DNA of 64,000 nucleotides from Syntrophotalea acetylenica (GCF_001888165.1 NZ_CP015455.1:2722001-2786000); one strand, 5' to 3'. Positions 46,304-55,002 are shown, counted from the first letter of the stretch. Notes: generated by a model from the letters alone, not told the origin. Translations and numbers: made by a program.

Positions 46304-46542
46304 TTATTCCCCTCTGCCCTCTTCGGACATGAGTTTTCGGCACAATGACATGAATTGATAATCCTCCGCGAACCATGCCCTCAGCGCGGCAAGCCCCCTG
46401 GCATCGATGGACCGGTCCAGGCCATCCGGATTCCGGTGCGCGGCGATATCGTCATCCGGAAGTTGCAGCGACGCTGGCAAACGCCACCCGTCTTGCCAAT
46501 GTGCAGAAAATGCACATGGCGTCTTCTGAATGGATTGAGCAT
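46304..46542 (-). pseudogene. Remnant of a sulfotransferase gene
   Basis: The minus-strand ATG at 46542 opens MLNPFRRRHVHFLHIGKTGG, the 5'-phosphosulfate-binding loop of sulfotransferases. At about 46478-46488 the reading passes to another frame, RLPASLQLPDDDIAAHRNPD, then RAWFAEDYQFMSLCRKLMSE to a TAA at 46304, which looks like the C terminus of such an enzyme. A functional protein would have some 150-200 more residues between. An internal deletion with frame change is the simplest reading. It lies 7 bases after the UPF0178 gene. Confidence 0.6.
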
Positions 46543-46549
46543 GAACCTG

Positions 46550-47005
46550 TCACCCCTGTTTCCCGTATCTCGTTAAAAACTGATCCAGCCGGTTCGCGAA
46601 ATCCTGCCGGTCACGCTGGGTCAGCGATGAAGGACCGCCGGTATCGATGCCGCAACCACGCAGCCTGTCCATAAAATCCCTCATCCTCAAACGCTCGCCG
46701 ATGTTGTCGGCATCGTAAAATTCACCACGCGGGTCAAGGGCGTAGCCGCCCTTTGCGATCACCTGCGCCGCCAGCGGAATATCCGCCGTGATCACCAGAT
46801 CTCCGGTCCGGAGCTGCCTGACGATCTCACGGTCGGCCGCATCCGCCCCCTGGGGGACCTGCACAAGGCAGATGTGCACGGAGGGCGGGAAGCGCAGGGG
46901 GTGGTTGGCGACCAGGGTCAGCATCACCCCGATGCGTCTCGCCGCCCGAAACAAAATTTCTTTTATCACTGCGGGGCAGGCATCCGCGTCCACCCATATG
47001 TTCAT
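46550..47005 (-). CDS. UPF0178 (YaiI/YqxD, DUF188) protein
   Basis: A 151-residue PIN-like protein beginning [20 protein letters not shown], the signature of the family, followed by [39 protein letters not shown] and [21 protein letters not shown]. The conserved Asp residues ([23 protein letters not shown]) suggest a nuclease-type metal centre; activity is not established. AGGAGG 8 bases before the ATG at 47005 sets the start. Confidence 0.92.
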   Translation of the reverse strand: MNIWVDADACPAVIKEILFRAARRIGVMLTLVANHPLRFPPSVHICLVQVPQGADAADREIVRQLRTGDLVITADIPLAAQVIAKGGYALDPRGEFYDADNIGERLRMRDFMDRLRGCGIDTGGPSSLTQRDRQDFANRLDQFLTRYGKQG

Positions 47006-47202
47006 GACAATAGCCTCCTGTCGCGGAGTCGTTGGTGGTATGTCCCGGTTCCGCACCCCAGGGCAAAACGAAAAGGGAAACAGGAAAAATGAAAACCGGT
47101 TGCCGCTGACTGCCGTTAAATGGTATAAGGGGCGCTCTCGTGAACCGCGGGGATCTCTTCCCGTGGTTCTTTTGTTTTTTCAGACAAGGAAGTATCGCAA
47201 CC

Positions 47203-48837
47203 ATGATCAGCGCCAGCAATGTGGCCCTCGCCTACGGGAAAAGGGTCATTTTCAAAGACGTCAACATCAAATTCATCCCCGGCAACTGCTACGGCCTCAT
47301 CGGCGCCAACGGCGCCGGCAAATCAACTTTTCTGAAAATCCTCGCCGGTGAAATCGAAGCGGACAAGGGCGACATTTCGATTGGCGCGGGCGAGCGCATC
47401 GCCATGCTGCGCCAGGACCACTTTGCCTTTGACGAAGAGACGGTTTTCAATACCGTGATGATGGGTCACATGCGCCTCTACGAGGTGATGTCCGAGCGCG
47501 AGGCGATCTATTCCAAGGGGGAATTCACCGAACAGGACGGTATTCGCTCCGGCGAACTGGAAGCCCTGTTCGCCGAAATGAACGGTTACGAGGCCGAGTC
47601 GGAGGCGGCGGTGCTCCTCAACGGCCTCGGCATCCCCGAAGATCTGCGCCACAAAAAGATGAAGGAACTCGAAGGCGGGGAAAAGGTCCGCGTGCTGCTG
47701 GCCCAGGCCCTGTTCGGCAATCCCGACATTCTGCTGCTCGACGAACCGACCAACCACCTCGACCTGAAGTCGATCGCCTGGCTGGAGGAGTTCCTGTCCC
47801 GGTTCCAGAACACGGTCATCGTCGTGTCCCATGACCGGCACTTCCTCAACCAGGTCTGCACCCACGTCGCCGACATCGACTTCGGCAAGATCACCGTTTA
47901 CGTCGGCAACTACGATTTCTGGTACGAAGCCAGCCAGCTGGTACTGAAGCAGAAACAGGAAGAGAACCGCAAGATAACCGAAAAAGCCAACGACCTCAAG
48001 GAGTTCATCCAGCGCTTCAGTTCCAACGCCTCCAAGGCCAGGCAGGCGACCTCGCGCAAAAAACTCCTCGAAAAACTCACCGTCGAAGACCTGCCCGTCT
48101 CCTCACGGAAGTATCCCTTTGTGGTCTTCAAACCGGAGCGCGCCTGCGGCGATATCATCCTGGAGATCAAGGATCTGTGCAAAACCGTCGACGGCGTCAA
48201 GGTGCTGGACAACTTCAGCCTGATCGTCAACAAGGGGGACAAGATCGCCTTCGTCGGTGGCGACGCCCAGACAAAAACCGCCCTCTTTCAGATCCTGGCC
48301 GGCGAACTCGAACCGGACAGCGGTTCTTTCCGTTTCGGAGTCACCATCACGCCGGCCTTTTTCCCCAAGGAGAACCGCCGCTTTTTCGAAAATGACCTGA
48401 CCCTGATCGATTGGCTGCTGCAGTTCGCGCCGACCGAAGGAGAGAGCTTTGCCCGTGGCTTTCTGGGCCGCATGCTGTTTTCCGGCGAAGAAGCGACCAA
48501 AAAATCCAATGTCCTCTCCGGCGGGGAAAAAGTGCGCTGCATGCTCGCCCGGATGATGCTGACCGGCGCCAACGTGCTGGTGTTCGACGAACCGACCAAC
48601 CACCTCGACCTCGAATCCATCACATCTCTCAACAACGGACTGATCGCCTTTCCGGAGGTGATCCTGTTTGCCAGCCACGACCACAAGTTTCTGTCGACGG
48701 TTGCCAACCGCATCGTCGAAGTCACCCCCGCGGGCTTCATCGACCGGGCAATGACTTTTGACGAATACCTCGAAAGCGCCGAAGTTGCCAGAATGAGAAC
48801 GGAACACTTCGGACAAGAAGCCGCCCTGGCCCTGTAG
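47203..48837 (+). CDS. ABC-F family ATPase (YbiT-like)
   Basis: A 544-residue soluble protein with two ABC domains and no membrane part; ABC-F proteins bind the ribosomal E site and adjust translation. Domain 1 has GANGAGKST, LEGGEKVRVLLAQAL and LLLDEPTNHLDL. Domain 2 has LSGGEKVRCMLARMM and VFDEPTNHLDLES, but its Walker A reads GGDAQTKT, in which the Gly before Lys is Thr. The linker of about 80 residues between the domains (QKQEENRKITEKANDLKEFI) is the P-site tRNA interaction motif. The start at 47203 (MISASNVAL) is the first of the ABC fold. Confidence 0.92.
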   Translation: MISASNVALAYGKRVIFKDVNIKFIPGNCYGLIGANGAGKSTFLKILAGEIEADKGDISIGAGERIAMLRQDHFAFDEETVFNTVMMGHMRLYEVMSEREAIYSKGEFTEQDGIRSGELEALFAEMNGYEAESEAAVLLNGLGIPEDLRHKKMKELEGGEKVRVLLAQALFGNPDILLLDEPTNHLDLKSIAWLEEFLSRFQNTVIVVSHDRHFLNQVCTHVADIDFGKITVYVGNYDFWYEASQLVLKQKQEENRKITEKANDLKEFIQRFSSNASKARQATSRKKLLEKLTVEDLPVSSRKYPFVVFKPERACGDIILEIKDLCKTVDGVKVLDNFSLIVNKGDKIAFVGGDAQTKTALFQILAGELEPDSGSFRFGVTITPAFFPKENRRFFENDLTLIDWLLQFAPTEGESFARGFLGRMLFSGEEATKKSNVLSGGEKVRCMLARMMLTGANVLVFDEPTNHLDLESITSLNNGLIAFPEVILFASHDHKFLSTVANRIVEVTPAGFIDRAMTFDEYLESAEVARMRTEHFGQEAALAL

Positions 48838-48850
48838 CCGGGTTACTTTT

Positions 48851-48896
48851 TGCAATGGTCATGGCGGGTTTGCTAATGCCTGCCATGACCATTGCA
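48851..48896. terminator. Long inverted repeat between convergent genes
   Basis: Arms TGCAATGGTCATGGC (48851-48865) and its exact complement (48882-48896), extended by three more pairs, with a short loop. It lies between the ABC-F gene and the DUF6868 gene and may serve both as a terminator, though neither side has a clean T run directly after the stem. Confidence 0.5.
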
Positions 48897-48928
48897 TTGT
48901 CGCATCGAGGATGCCGGGCGCGAGCTTT

Positions 48929-49171
48929 TCATCCGAGCATGGCGAGAGCCGCCCATGGAACGACATTGAACACGAAAACCAGCAGCTTGTACCCGCCGAG
49001 AAGCGCATAAAACACCACATTGAAGTTTTCCCGCGGCATGGGAAACCACTGACTGTGGAGCCTGTAAACAAAATCGCCGCACAACACCTTCACCAGAAAC
49101 GCCAGCGTCAGCAACCCCAGATTCAGGATGCTGCACCACATGAAAAATCCGCTCAGCATGGTCATATCCAT
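48929..49171 (-). CDS. DUF6868-like small membrane protein
   Basis: An 80-residue protein with two hydrophobic helices (MLSGFFMWCSILNLGLLTLAF and a C-terminal LLGGYKLLVFVFNVVPWAAL) separated by FVYRLHSQWFPMPRENFNVV. The pattern 'FFMWC-N-GLL...YRLHSQWF...YK...FN-VPW-AL' matches small inner-membrane proteins annotated as DUF6868. Function unknown. AAGGAG precedes the ATG at 49171, which decides against the longer frame. Confidence 0.78.
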   Translation of the reverse strand: MDMTMLSGFFMWCSILNLGLLTLAFLVKVLCGDFVYRLHSQWFPMPRENFNVVFYALLGGYKLLVFVFNVVPWAALAMLG

Positions 49172-49238
49172 CGAACCACTCCTTTTTTGATGGTTGTGGA
49201 AATTGTATCCTGACGAACAAGGCGTGCTTCTGCCCGAC

Positions 49239-50012
49239 TCAGATCTTTTTCCCGATATAAAAAACATACCCGTAAAAATCTTTGTATTTATCATACAGAT
49301 GCGCTTCATGCCGCTGATTTTTCACGAGTTCCTCGGCTGCTGTGTTGCCTGCATGTTTTTTCAGGAACTTCTTTTGGGCAGATATCTGCGGAGTGTAAAA
49401 GTTGGCGAGCCAGCAGTTTTCAGGCAAAACAAATGTCGCCACGGGAATATAGCCGGCCTTTTCCATCTGTTCGACCTTGCGGGAAATAACATCGATTTCA
49501 GGGTAAGCGTCCTTCCAGAATGCATCGATTTCGGCGGGTCGTTCCCGGGTAAACCAGGAGGCCTCGGAAACGGCAATAAAACCTCCCCTCTTCAAAAATC
49601 CATGCCATTGTTTCAGGCCTCTTTCAAACCCCATATTGTAGATTGCGCCCTCCGACCAGATCAGGTCCAGCTCTTCACGTTGAAAGGGAAGATTGTCCAT
49701 TGAACCGACAATGCCGGAAACCCTGTCCTGAAGATTCCATTTACAGCTGTTGGCGTTAAATATATCGATAAAATCGGCAAACAGATCGATGCCCGTTATA
49801 TGCCCCGGCGCATGTCGGGCCAGGACCATGGTCTGTCCGCCGGTTCCACACCCCAGATCAGCGATTTTCGAGTCATTGGCAAGGTTATCGATAAAAGACA
49901 GCGCCTTGAGCGTTGCTTCGGGGCTTCCCGGCCCTTGCCGCTCCAGATTTGAAAAATATTCGCAGATCAATTTGAAATCGAATTCGTGGATGGATTTGTT
50001 TGCGTCGCTCAT
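49239..50012 (-). CDS. Class I SAM-dependent methyltransferase
   Basis: A 257-residue protein. Motif I is [16 protein letters not shown] (about residue 50), motif II/III region [16 protein letters not shown], then [27 protein letters not shown], all of the standard Rossmann methyltransferase fold. The C-terminal half is aromatic- and Lys-rich. The substrate is unknown; the closest general type is a small-molecule methylase. The gene is visibly less GC-rich than its neighbours, which may mean acquisition. Confidence 0.85.
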   Translation of the reverse strand: MSDANKSIHEFDFKLICEYFSNLERQGPGSPEATLKALSFIDNLANDSKIADLGCGTGGQTMVLARHAPGHITGIDLFADFIDIFNANSCKWNLQDRVSGIVGSMDNLPFQREELDLIWSEGAIYNMGFERGLKQWHGFLKRGGFIAVSEASWFTRERPAEIDAFWKDAYPEIDVISRKVEQMEKAGYIPVATFVLPENCWLANFYTPQISAQKKFLKKHAGNTAAEELVKNQRHEAHLYDKYKDFYGYVFYIGKKI

Positions 50013-50274
50013 CGTTGTTCCTTATCCATGATGTGATTGGGTTTTTGCCGGACAGGCTTTTCACACCCGCAAGTCCTTGAATAAAAATGACAAGTGGGCC
50101 GTCCTTGCGTGCCGGGGCAAATGCCGACAATGCCTGATCGTCACAAATCCGCCCCCCCGCCCCTTGACAACCTTTCGAAGAAAGGCATTCTCAAACGTAG
50201 TGGTGACGCCAGGCCAAAAAAATGCTACGAACATGAAATCTTCAGGATCGAACTGCGCACGCCGGGAGAGAACC

Positions 50275-51153
50275 TTGGCCATCGAATCTGTCCCTTGCAT
50301 TGATAAAATCATCCGCGATTTCTGGGCATCCGCCCCCGGTAACAATCTGGGGCTCCATACCGGCGAGAAAGCATGGGCTGAGCCGCAGGTAGCCGTAGCG
50401 CGAGGCGACGACCCCCTGTTTCTTCGTCACAAGGAAATGATCGGCACCTTTCTGTGGACTCCGGCAGAGGCTTATGCCCTTGCCTTTCCCCATTTGCCGG
50501 CGCCGGGCGGCGCACAATTGCGGGTCATCAGCTATGTGTTGCCGCAGACTCCCCAAACCCGTGCGGACCAGCGTGCCGAAAAGACCATGCCGGCCGAACG
50601 CTGGGCGCGATCGCGATTCCACGGTGAAGAGTTCAACGGGGCGCTGCGCCTTTACCTCGCAGAGGCCCTCACCCGGGCCGGATATCCCTCGGTGGCGCCG
50701 GAGCGTTTGCCCGCCTTCGGCTGTCGCATTTCGCAACGCTTCGGATTGGCCTCCAACTGGTCGGAGCGCCACGCCGCCTTCGTTGCCGGGCACGGCACCT
50801 TCGGACTTTCGGATGCACTGATTACCCGATGGGGGCAGGCCGCACGCCTGGGCTCGGTCGTGTCCCGCATCGAGCTGCCTGTCACGAAGAGGGTTTACGG
50901 AGAAGACTATCACGCCTGGTGCCTGTGGTACGCCAAGGGCACCTGCGGTCTTTGCGCCAGGCGCTGCCCGGCCGGAGCCATCACCACCCGGGACGGACAC
51001 AACAAACAGGCATGTTTCAGGTATATTCGCGACACAACCGCGCCCTATGCCGCCACAACCTATGGAACCGGCGCCACACCCTGCGGTTTGTGCCAGGTTG
51101 GCGTTCCCTGCGAAACCCGGGTGCCTGAAGGATTGCCACAAGGTCCACCATAA
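50275..51153 (+). CDS. 4Fe-4S protein related to epoxyqueuosine reductase
   Basis: A 292-residue protein. The C-terminal part has CGLCARRCPAGAI (from about residue 224, Cys-x2-Cys-x3-Cys-Pro) and a second group CGLCQVGVPCE (from about 270), arranged like the ferredoxin-type tail of QueG. The N-terminal region lacks an obvious cobalamin motif. A reductase or electron carrier role is inferred. I prefer a TTG start with GGGAG 6 bases before it (50275) to the ATG at 50233, which has no ribosome site; this remains uncertain. It is convergent with the hisF-like gene. Confidence 0.7.
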   Translation: MAIESVPCIDKIIRDFWASAPGNNLGLHTGEKAWAEPQVAVARGDDPLFLRHKEMIGTFLWTPAEAYALAFPHLPAPGGAQLRVISYVLPQTPQTRADQRAEKTMPAERWARSRFHGEEFNGALRLYLAEALTRAGYPSVAPERLPAFGCRISQRFGLASNWSERHAAFVAGHGTFGLSDALITRWGQAARLGSVVSRIELPVTKRVYGEDYHAWCLWYAKGTCGLCARRCPAGAITTRDGHNKQACFRYIRDTTAPYAATTYGTGATPCGLCQVGVPCETRVPEGLPQGPP

Positions 51154-51158
51154 AACCC

Positions 51159-51920
51159 TCAGGCCAGCGCCACTCCCCGCTCCCGCAGGAATTGCTTGAG
51201 CTCATCGATGCGAACCATGCCGAAATGAAACATGGAGGCCGCCAGCAGAATGGTGGCCCCGGCTTGCACCGCTTCATAAAAATGCTCCAGTTTTCCGGCG
51301 CCGCCGGACGCCACCACCTCCGCCGCAACCGCCGACTTGATGGCTTTGATTACCGGCAGGTCATAGCCGGTCCGGGCACCGTCGCCGGCCTTGCTGGTTG
51401 GCAGGATGACGGGCACTCCATAACCATCCACCCGCTTGGCCCATTCGACGGCATCGAACCCCGTTGCGGTACGGCCACCGTCGACATAAACCTCGTAGCC
51501 AGACGGCAGGGCCGGGTTGCGGTCGACGTCGATGGCCACCGTCACGCGCAGGGCGCCAAGGGACCTGATCAGTTCCGGTATCAGATCCGGCTTGCGAAAC
51601 GCGGCGCTGCTGACGGAAACCTTGTCGGCGCCGGCCTTGAGCACCGCCTCCGCCGACGCCACATCGGCAATCCCGCCACCCACGGTGAAGGGAACCGTGG
51701 TCACCTCGGCCACGCGCCCGACCACCTCCAGCATGGTCGCCCGGCCCTCGACGGTGGCGGTGATATCCAGAAGGGCCAGTTGGTCGGCGCCACTCTCGCA
51801 ATAGGCGCGTGCGCAGGCCACCGGATCGCCGGCATCCCGGATATCCACAAAGTGCACGCCCTTGACCACGCGTCCGTTCTGCATGTCCAGACACGGCATA
51901 ATACGAACTTTAGGATTCAT
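51159..51920 (-). CDS. hisF: HisF-like imidazole glycerol-phosphate synthase subunit
   Basis: A 253-residue TIM barrel, beginning MNPKVRIMPCLDMQNGRVVKGVHFV with the catalytic Asp (CLD), and with VGGGIADV, the second catalytic Asp region VAIDVDRN and ASGGAGKLEHF. The loop usually reading 'LLTSMDRDGTKDGYD' is LPTSKAGDGARTGYD here, a departure from typical HisF. No other his gene is nearby. It may be a second, specialised copy (HisF homologs also serve sugar amidination) or the ordinary one outside the operon. AGGAGG precedes the ATG. Confidence 0.75.
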   Translation of the reverse strand: MNPKVRIMPCLDMQNGRVVKGVHFVDIRDAGDPVACARAYCESGADQLALLDITATVEGRATMLEVVGRVAEVTTVPFTVGGGIADVASAEAVLKAGADKVSVSSAAFRKPDLIPELIRSLGALRVTVAIDVDRNPALPSGYEVYVDGGRTATGFDAVEWAKRVDGYGVPVILPTSKAGDGARTGYDLPVIKAIKSAVAAEVVASGGAGKLEHFYEAVQAGATILLAASMFHFGMVRIDELKQFLRERGVALA

Positions 51921-51998
51921 GTTTGCAGCCTCCTGTTCGGTTGAGAAAAAACCAAGGAACATTCATTTTCTTCGAACATTTGCGGATAAGACCCGCCC

Positions 51999-52026
51999 GA
52001 TCGGATAAACCGATCAGGCCTGATCG
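51999..52026. promoter_or_regulatory. Overlapping palindromes, candidate operator
   Basis: GATCGG-ATAAA-CCGATC (51999-52015) overlaps a perfect 16-bp palindrome CGATCAGGCCTGATCG (52011-52026). It stands in the divergent gap between the hisF-like gene and the TIM-barrel gene and could control either or both. Confidence 0.5.
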
Positions 52027-52080
52027 TATTGTTGATATTATCGATTTGATTTATCGCTAACGAAAGTATATGGTCGCTCC

Positions 52081-52899
52081 ATGCAACCGACAATCGCCAT
52101 GTGCAACATATTCGACCAAAATACCGAAAAACTGGTGGCGTTTGCAACCGAACATGGTTTTTCCGCCATCGACTGGTCTTTGGATCCCACCCTTCCGGAA
52201 CCAGAATTCCTCTCCCTCATGAAGGACCTTGCGGGATTCCAGGTGCGCTACCACTGTCGTTTTCACGGTGTGGATGTAGCCTACAACGATCAGCGGGGCG
52301 ATGAATCCCTGGCGTTGCTGTTGCGTACCGTCGACCAGATAGCTGCTGCAGGCGGGCGCTACATGACGGTGCATTCCGGGCTCGGCAATCCCTCCGGCAA
52401 GGGCATCGATATGAATCGAGCCATCAGGAACCTGGCTGTTCTCGTAGCGTATGGCCGTGGCAATGGCGTCGCCGTGGCCCTGGAAAATCTCACCACTCCG
52501 CTCACCAACGATCCGCTGCTGTTCCATCGTATCGTGACGGAAAGCGATGCTTACGTCACCATCGATATCGGCCATGCTCACGCGGTGCGGCATCTGCATC
52601 CGGGGAAGGACCTCTTCGCCGAATACATCCTGCCCCATCGCGACAGGCTTCTCAATGCACATGTCTACCATACGGAACTGGAGGGTTACGGTCACGTTCC
52701 GCCCGATGCCCTTTCCGACATCAGCGAACGCCTTGATCTTCTCGGTTTGTCTGACTCTTGCGACTGGTGGGCCATTGAACTCATGAACCCATCGGAATTG
52801 TTGCATACGCGCGACCTGCTGCAAAGCTACCTCCAAACATCATCCCTGCAGGCCGATGCAATGCGGCAACAAATTCCGTTTTTCCTGGGGAGTGTCTAA
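52081..52899 (+). CDS. Xylose-isomerase-like TIM-barrel protein
   Basis: A 272-residue protein of the AP-endonuclease-2/sugar isomerase superfamily. Likely metal ligands are in VALENLTTPL (Glu), VTIDIGHAHAV (Asp, His) and WAIELMNP (Glu), the arrangement of such barrels; HCRFHGVDV and VHSGLGNP are also typical. It could isomerise a sugar or polyol phosphate, or act on another substrate. No good ribosome site precedes the ATG. It is the first gene of a one-direction cluster that leads into the Pst-like transporter. Confidence 0.8.
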   Translation: MQPTIAMCNIFDQNTEKLVAFATEHGFSAIDWSLDPTLPEPEFLSLMKDLAGFQVRYHCRFHGVDVAYNDQRGDESLALLLRTVDQIAAAGGRYMTVHSGLGNPSGKGIDMNRAIRNLAVLVAYGRGNGVAVALENLTTPLTNDPLLFHRIVTESDAYVTIDIGHAHAVRHLHPGKDLFAEYILPHRDRLLNAHVYHTELEGYGHVPPDALSDISERLDLLGLSDSCDWWAIELMNPSELLHTRDLLQSYLQTSSLQADAMRQQIPFFLGSV

Positions 52900-52976
52900 G
52901 CTGGTGCCCATCCGGGGACTCCGGATAAAAACAAGGTATACCCTGCGAATTTGTCGCTTTTTTCAAAGGACCGGGC

Positions 52977-54278
52977 ATGCGCTGTATTCTTCTGCTTCTC
53001 GATGGCCTTGGTGACCGGAGCCACCCCCAGCTTGACCACAGGACCCCTCTTCAGGCCGCCTCCACACCCAATCTCGACAAAATCGCCTCTCTCGGCATGA
53101 ACGGACTTTTCCACTCCCACCTCCAGGGAACGGCCTTGCCCAGCGAGCTTGCCCATTTTCTCATGTTTGGTTATCAAATAGAGGATTTCCCGGGGCGGGG
53201 CGTTGTAGAAGCCTTGGGGGAAGGAATCGACATCCGACTGGATGATGTGGCCCTGCTGGCACGCATCTTCTCTGTGACCAAAGAGCAACAGCGCCTTGTG
53301 CTTCGCCATGAAAATCCGCCTCTCGACCGTCAGGATTGTCAGTCTCTTCACGGGGCGATCCGCGCTTTCAGCCGCGATGCCATTGAGGCCGAATTCCTAC
53401 CTACAAAAGGGATCGGCGGCATTCTCCGTTTGCGAGGGAAGGTGTCGAAAGCCGTTACCGACTCGAATCCAATCATCGAAGGGCGCCCCCTGATGGAGGT
53501 TCTCCCTTTGCGCGCCATGGCGGAGGATCCGCTCACCCAGAATACCGCCCGGTTTCTCAACGACTATCTGCGCTGGAGTTATCGGACACTTGCCACGCAT
53601 CCACTTAATCGACAACGAACCCGGGAGGGACTTCCGGCCATTAATGCGGTCGGTACGCAGCGAGCCGGGATGATGAAGCACCTGCCTTCATTTACCGACA
53701 AATGGGGGCTCAAGGGGCTGATGATCGCGTCCGGTGCCGTTTATCAGGGGCTCGGTCAGGTGGTCGGCATGGAAACCTGCAAGGTCAGGGATACGGGCGA
53801 TCCCGGCAAGGATTTGCAGGAACGGCTCGCCATGGCCTGGCAGGCCAAGGAATTCGATTTTGTGCACGTCCATACCAAGGTTGCCGATGAGGCAGGTCAT
53901 GCCAGAGATCCTCTTCTTAAAAAACGGATAATAGAATCCATCGATGCGGCGCTCGCTTTTGCCATCGAGAAAATCCTTGCCGACGACGATGTTCTGTTTA
54001 TCGTTACCGCCGATCATGCCACGGCTTCCTCCGGCACCATGATTCACACCGGCGAGACGGTGCCGATAGTCATGGCCGGGAGATATGTGCGGCGCGACAA
54101 GGTCGTGAGTTTCGACGAGGTAAGTTGTGCTTCCGGTGGGCTGAATCTTGTCAGGGGTAAGGAGCTCATGTATCTGGTCCTGAATTTTCTTGACCGGGGC
54201 AAGCTCTGGGGACTCATGGATGCTCCCGATGACCAGCCTTTCACGCCGGGCAACGCGACCCCCCTCCCTGTCGACTGA
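52977..54278 (+). CDS. Archaeal-type phosphoglycerate mutase-like protein (ApgM family)
   Basis: A 433-residue member of the alkaline phosphatase superfamily. The first metal site is LLLLDGLGDRS, followed by TPLQAASTPNLDKIA. The nucleophile segment, usually GSD-x-AH, reads PSELAHFLMFGY, with Ser kept and the Asp exchanged for Glu. FPGRGVVEALGEGIDI, KVADEAGHARD, VTADHATAS and HTGETVPIVMAG supply the other ligands. It could move or remove phosphate on a three-carbon acid, but a dedicated role in this cluster is as likely. AAAGGA precedes the ATG. Confidence 0.82.
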   Translation: MRCILLLLDGLGDRSHPQLDHRTPLQAASTPNLDKIASLGMNGLFHSHLQGTALPSELAHFLMFGYQIEDFPGRGVVEALGEGIDIRLDDVALLARIFSVTKEQQRLVLRHENPPLDRQDCQSLHGAIRAFSRDAIEAEFLPTKGIGGILRLRGKVSKAVTDSNPIIEGRPLMEVLPLRAMAEDPLTQNTARFLNDYLRWSYRTLATHPLNRQRTREGLPAINAVGTQRAGMMKHLPSFTDKWGLKGLMIASGAVYQGLGQVVGMETCKVRDTGDPGKDLQERLAMAWQAKEFDFVHVHTKVADEAGHARDPLLKKRIIESIDAALAFAIEKILADDDVLFIVTADHATASSGTMIHTGETVPIVMAGRYVRRDKVVSFDEVSCASGGLNLVRGKELMYLVLNFLDRGKLWGLMDAPDDQPFTPGNATPLPVD

Positions 54279-54371
54279 ACCCCGAGGTCGTTGTTCGCCA
54301 GTCGAGCCTGCGCGCTGCAACGAGGTGTCGTGAAGAAGAGAGCGATGGCGGACGATAAGGAGTTGTCAAAT

Positions 54372-54953
54372 ATGGCCCGTGAGCCGATCCCGGATGTCGA
54401 AACCGGAGTCATCCATGGCCGTTTTCAGGTGCTCCATAACGATCATCTCTCCTATCTCCAGGCGGGAATGGCGCTTTGCCGTCACCTGGTCGTGGGGATT
54501 ACCAACCCGGATCCTTTTCTAACCAGGGATGAGACGGTCGATCCAAAGCGAAGCCGCTCGATTTCCAATCCCCTGACCTATTTTGAACGCTACGTCATGA
54601 TTCGGGCTGTTTTGGAAGAGGCGGGTATCGCCTCATCGCGTTTTTCAGTGGTGCCGTTTCCCGTCAATCTGCCCGAGCTGTACAGATATTATGTTCCCCT
54701 CGATGCGCTGTTTTTTGTTTCCATCTATGACGATTGGGGGAAGCGGAAACTGGCGTATTTCAAATCGCTTGGCCTGGCGACCCACATTCTTCGGGAAGTG
54801 CCGGCTGCTGAGAAAGGTTTGAGCGCCACCGATATTCGCTGCCGGATGGCGCGAAACGAGCACTGGGAAGCCGGGGTGCCGGGTGCCGTGGTCAGACTCA
54901 TGAAAAAGTGGGATATCCCCGGCCGCCTGCGGGAGATGGAAAAACCCTCCTGA
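54372..54953 (+). CDS. NMN-adenylyltransferase-like nucleotidyltransferase
   Basis: A 193-residue protein of the NadM/HIGH-type nucleotidyltransferase family. The N-terminal GVIHGRFQVLHNDHLSYL has the (H/T)xGH-type site (His22-Asn-Asp-His25), and LSATDIR (about 150-156) is the ISSTxxR counterpart. FLTRDETVDPKRSRSISNP lies between. It should join a nucleotide to a phosphorylated substrate, perhaps NMN, perhaps something else. AAGGAG 8 bases before the ATG at 54372 favours this start; an ATG at 54345 is possible. It is 93 bases after the mutase-like gene. Confidence 0.8.
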   Translation: MAREPIPDVETGVIHGRFQVLHNDHLSYLQAGMALCRHLVVGITNPDPFLTRDETVDPKRSRSISNPLTYFERYVMIRAVLEEAGIASSRFSVVPFPVNLPELYRYYVPLDALFFVSIYDDWGKRKLAYFKSLGLATHILREVPAAEKGLSATDIRCRMARNEHWEAGVPGAVVRLMKKWDIPGRLREMEKPS

Positions 54954-54987
54954 AAATTTCGGCCGCAATATGTATCCATGTCACCCC

Positions 54988-55002
54988 ATTGATAAAATCA
55001 AT
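54988..55002. promoter_or_regulatory. Perfect inverted repeat upstream of the PstS-like gene
   Basis: ATTGAT-AAA-ATCAAT, a 6-bp perfect inverted repeat, 96 bases before the pstS-like ATG in an AT-rich gap. It resembles an FNR site with one base less in the spacer. No Pho box was recognised. Confidence 0.45.

Noticed and set aside
46355-46576. Plus-strand frame of 73 codons between the SLC12-like and UPF0178 genes
   Set aside because: Opposite strand of the sulfotransferase remnant; no ribosome site or family match.
50302-50316. Second copy of the TTGATAAAATCA sequence near the Fe-S gene start
   Set aside because: Lies inside coding sequence and lacks the final bases of the inverted repeat, so likely chance.
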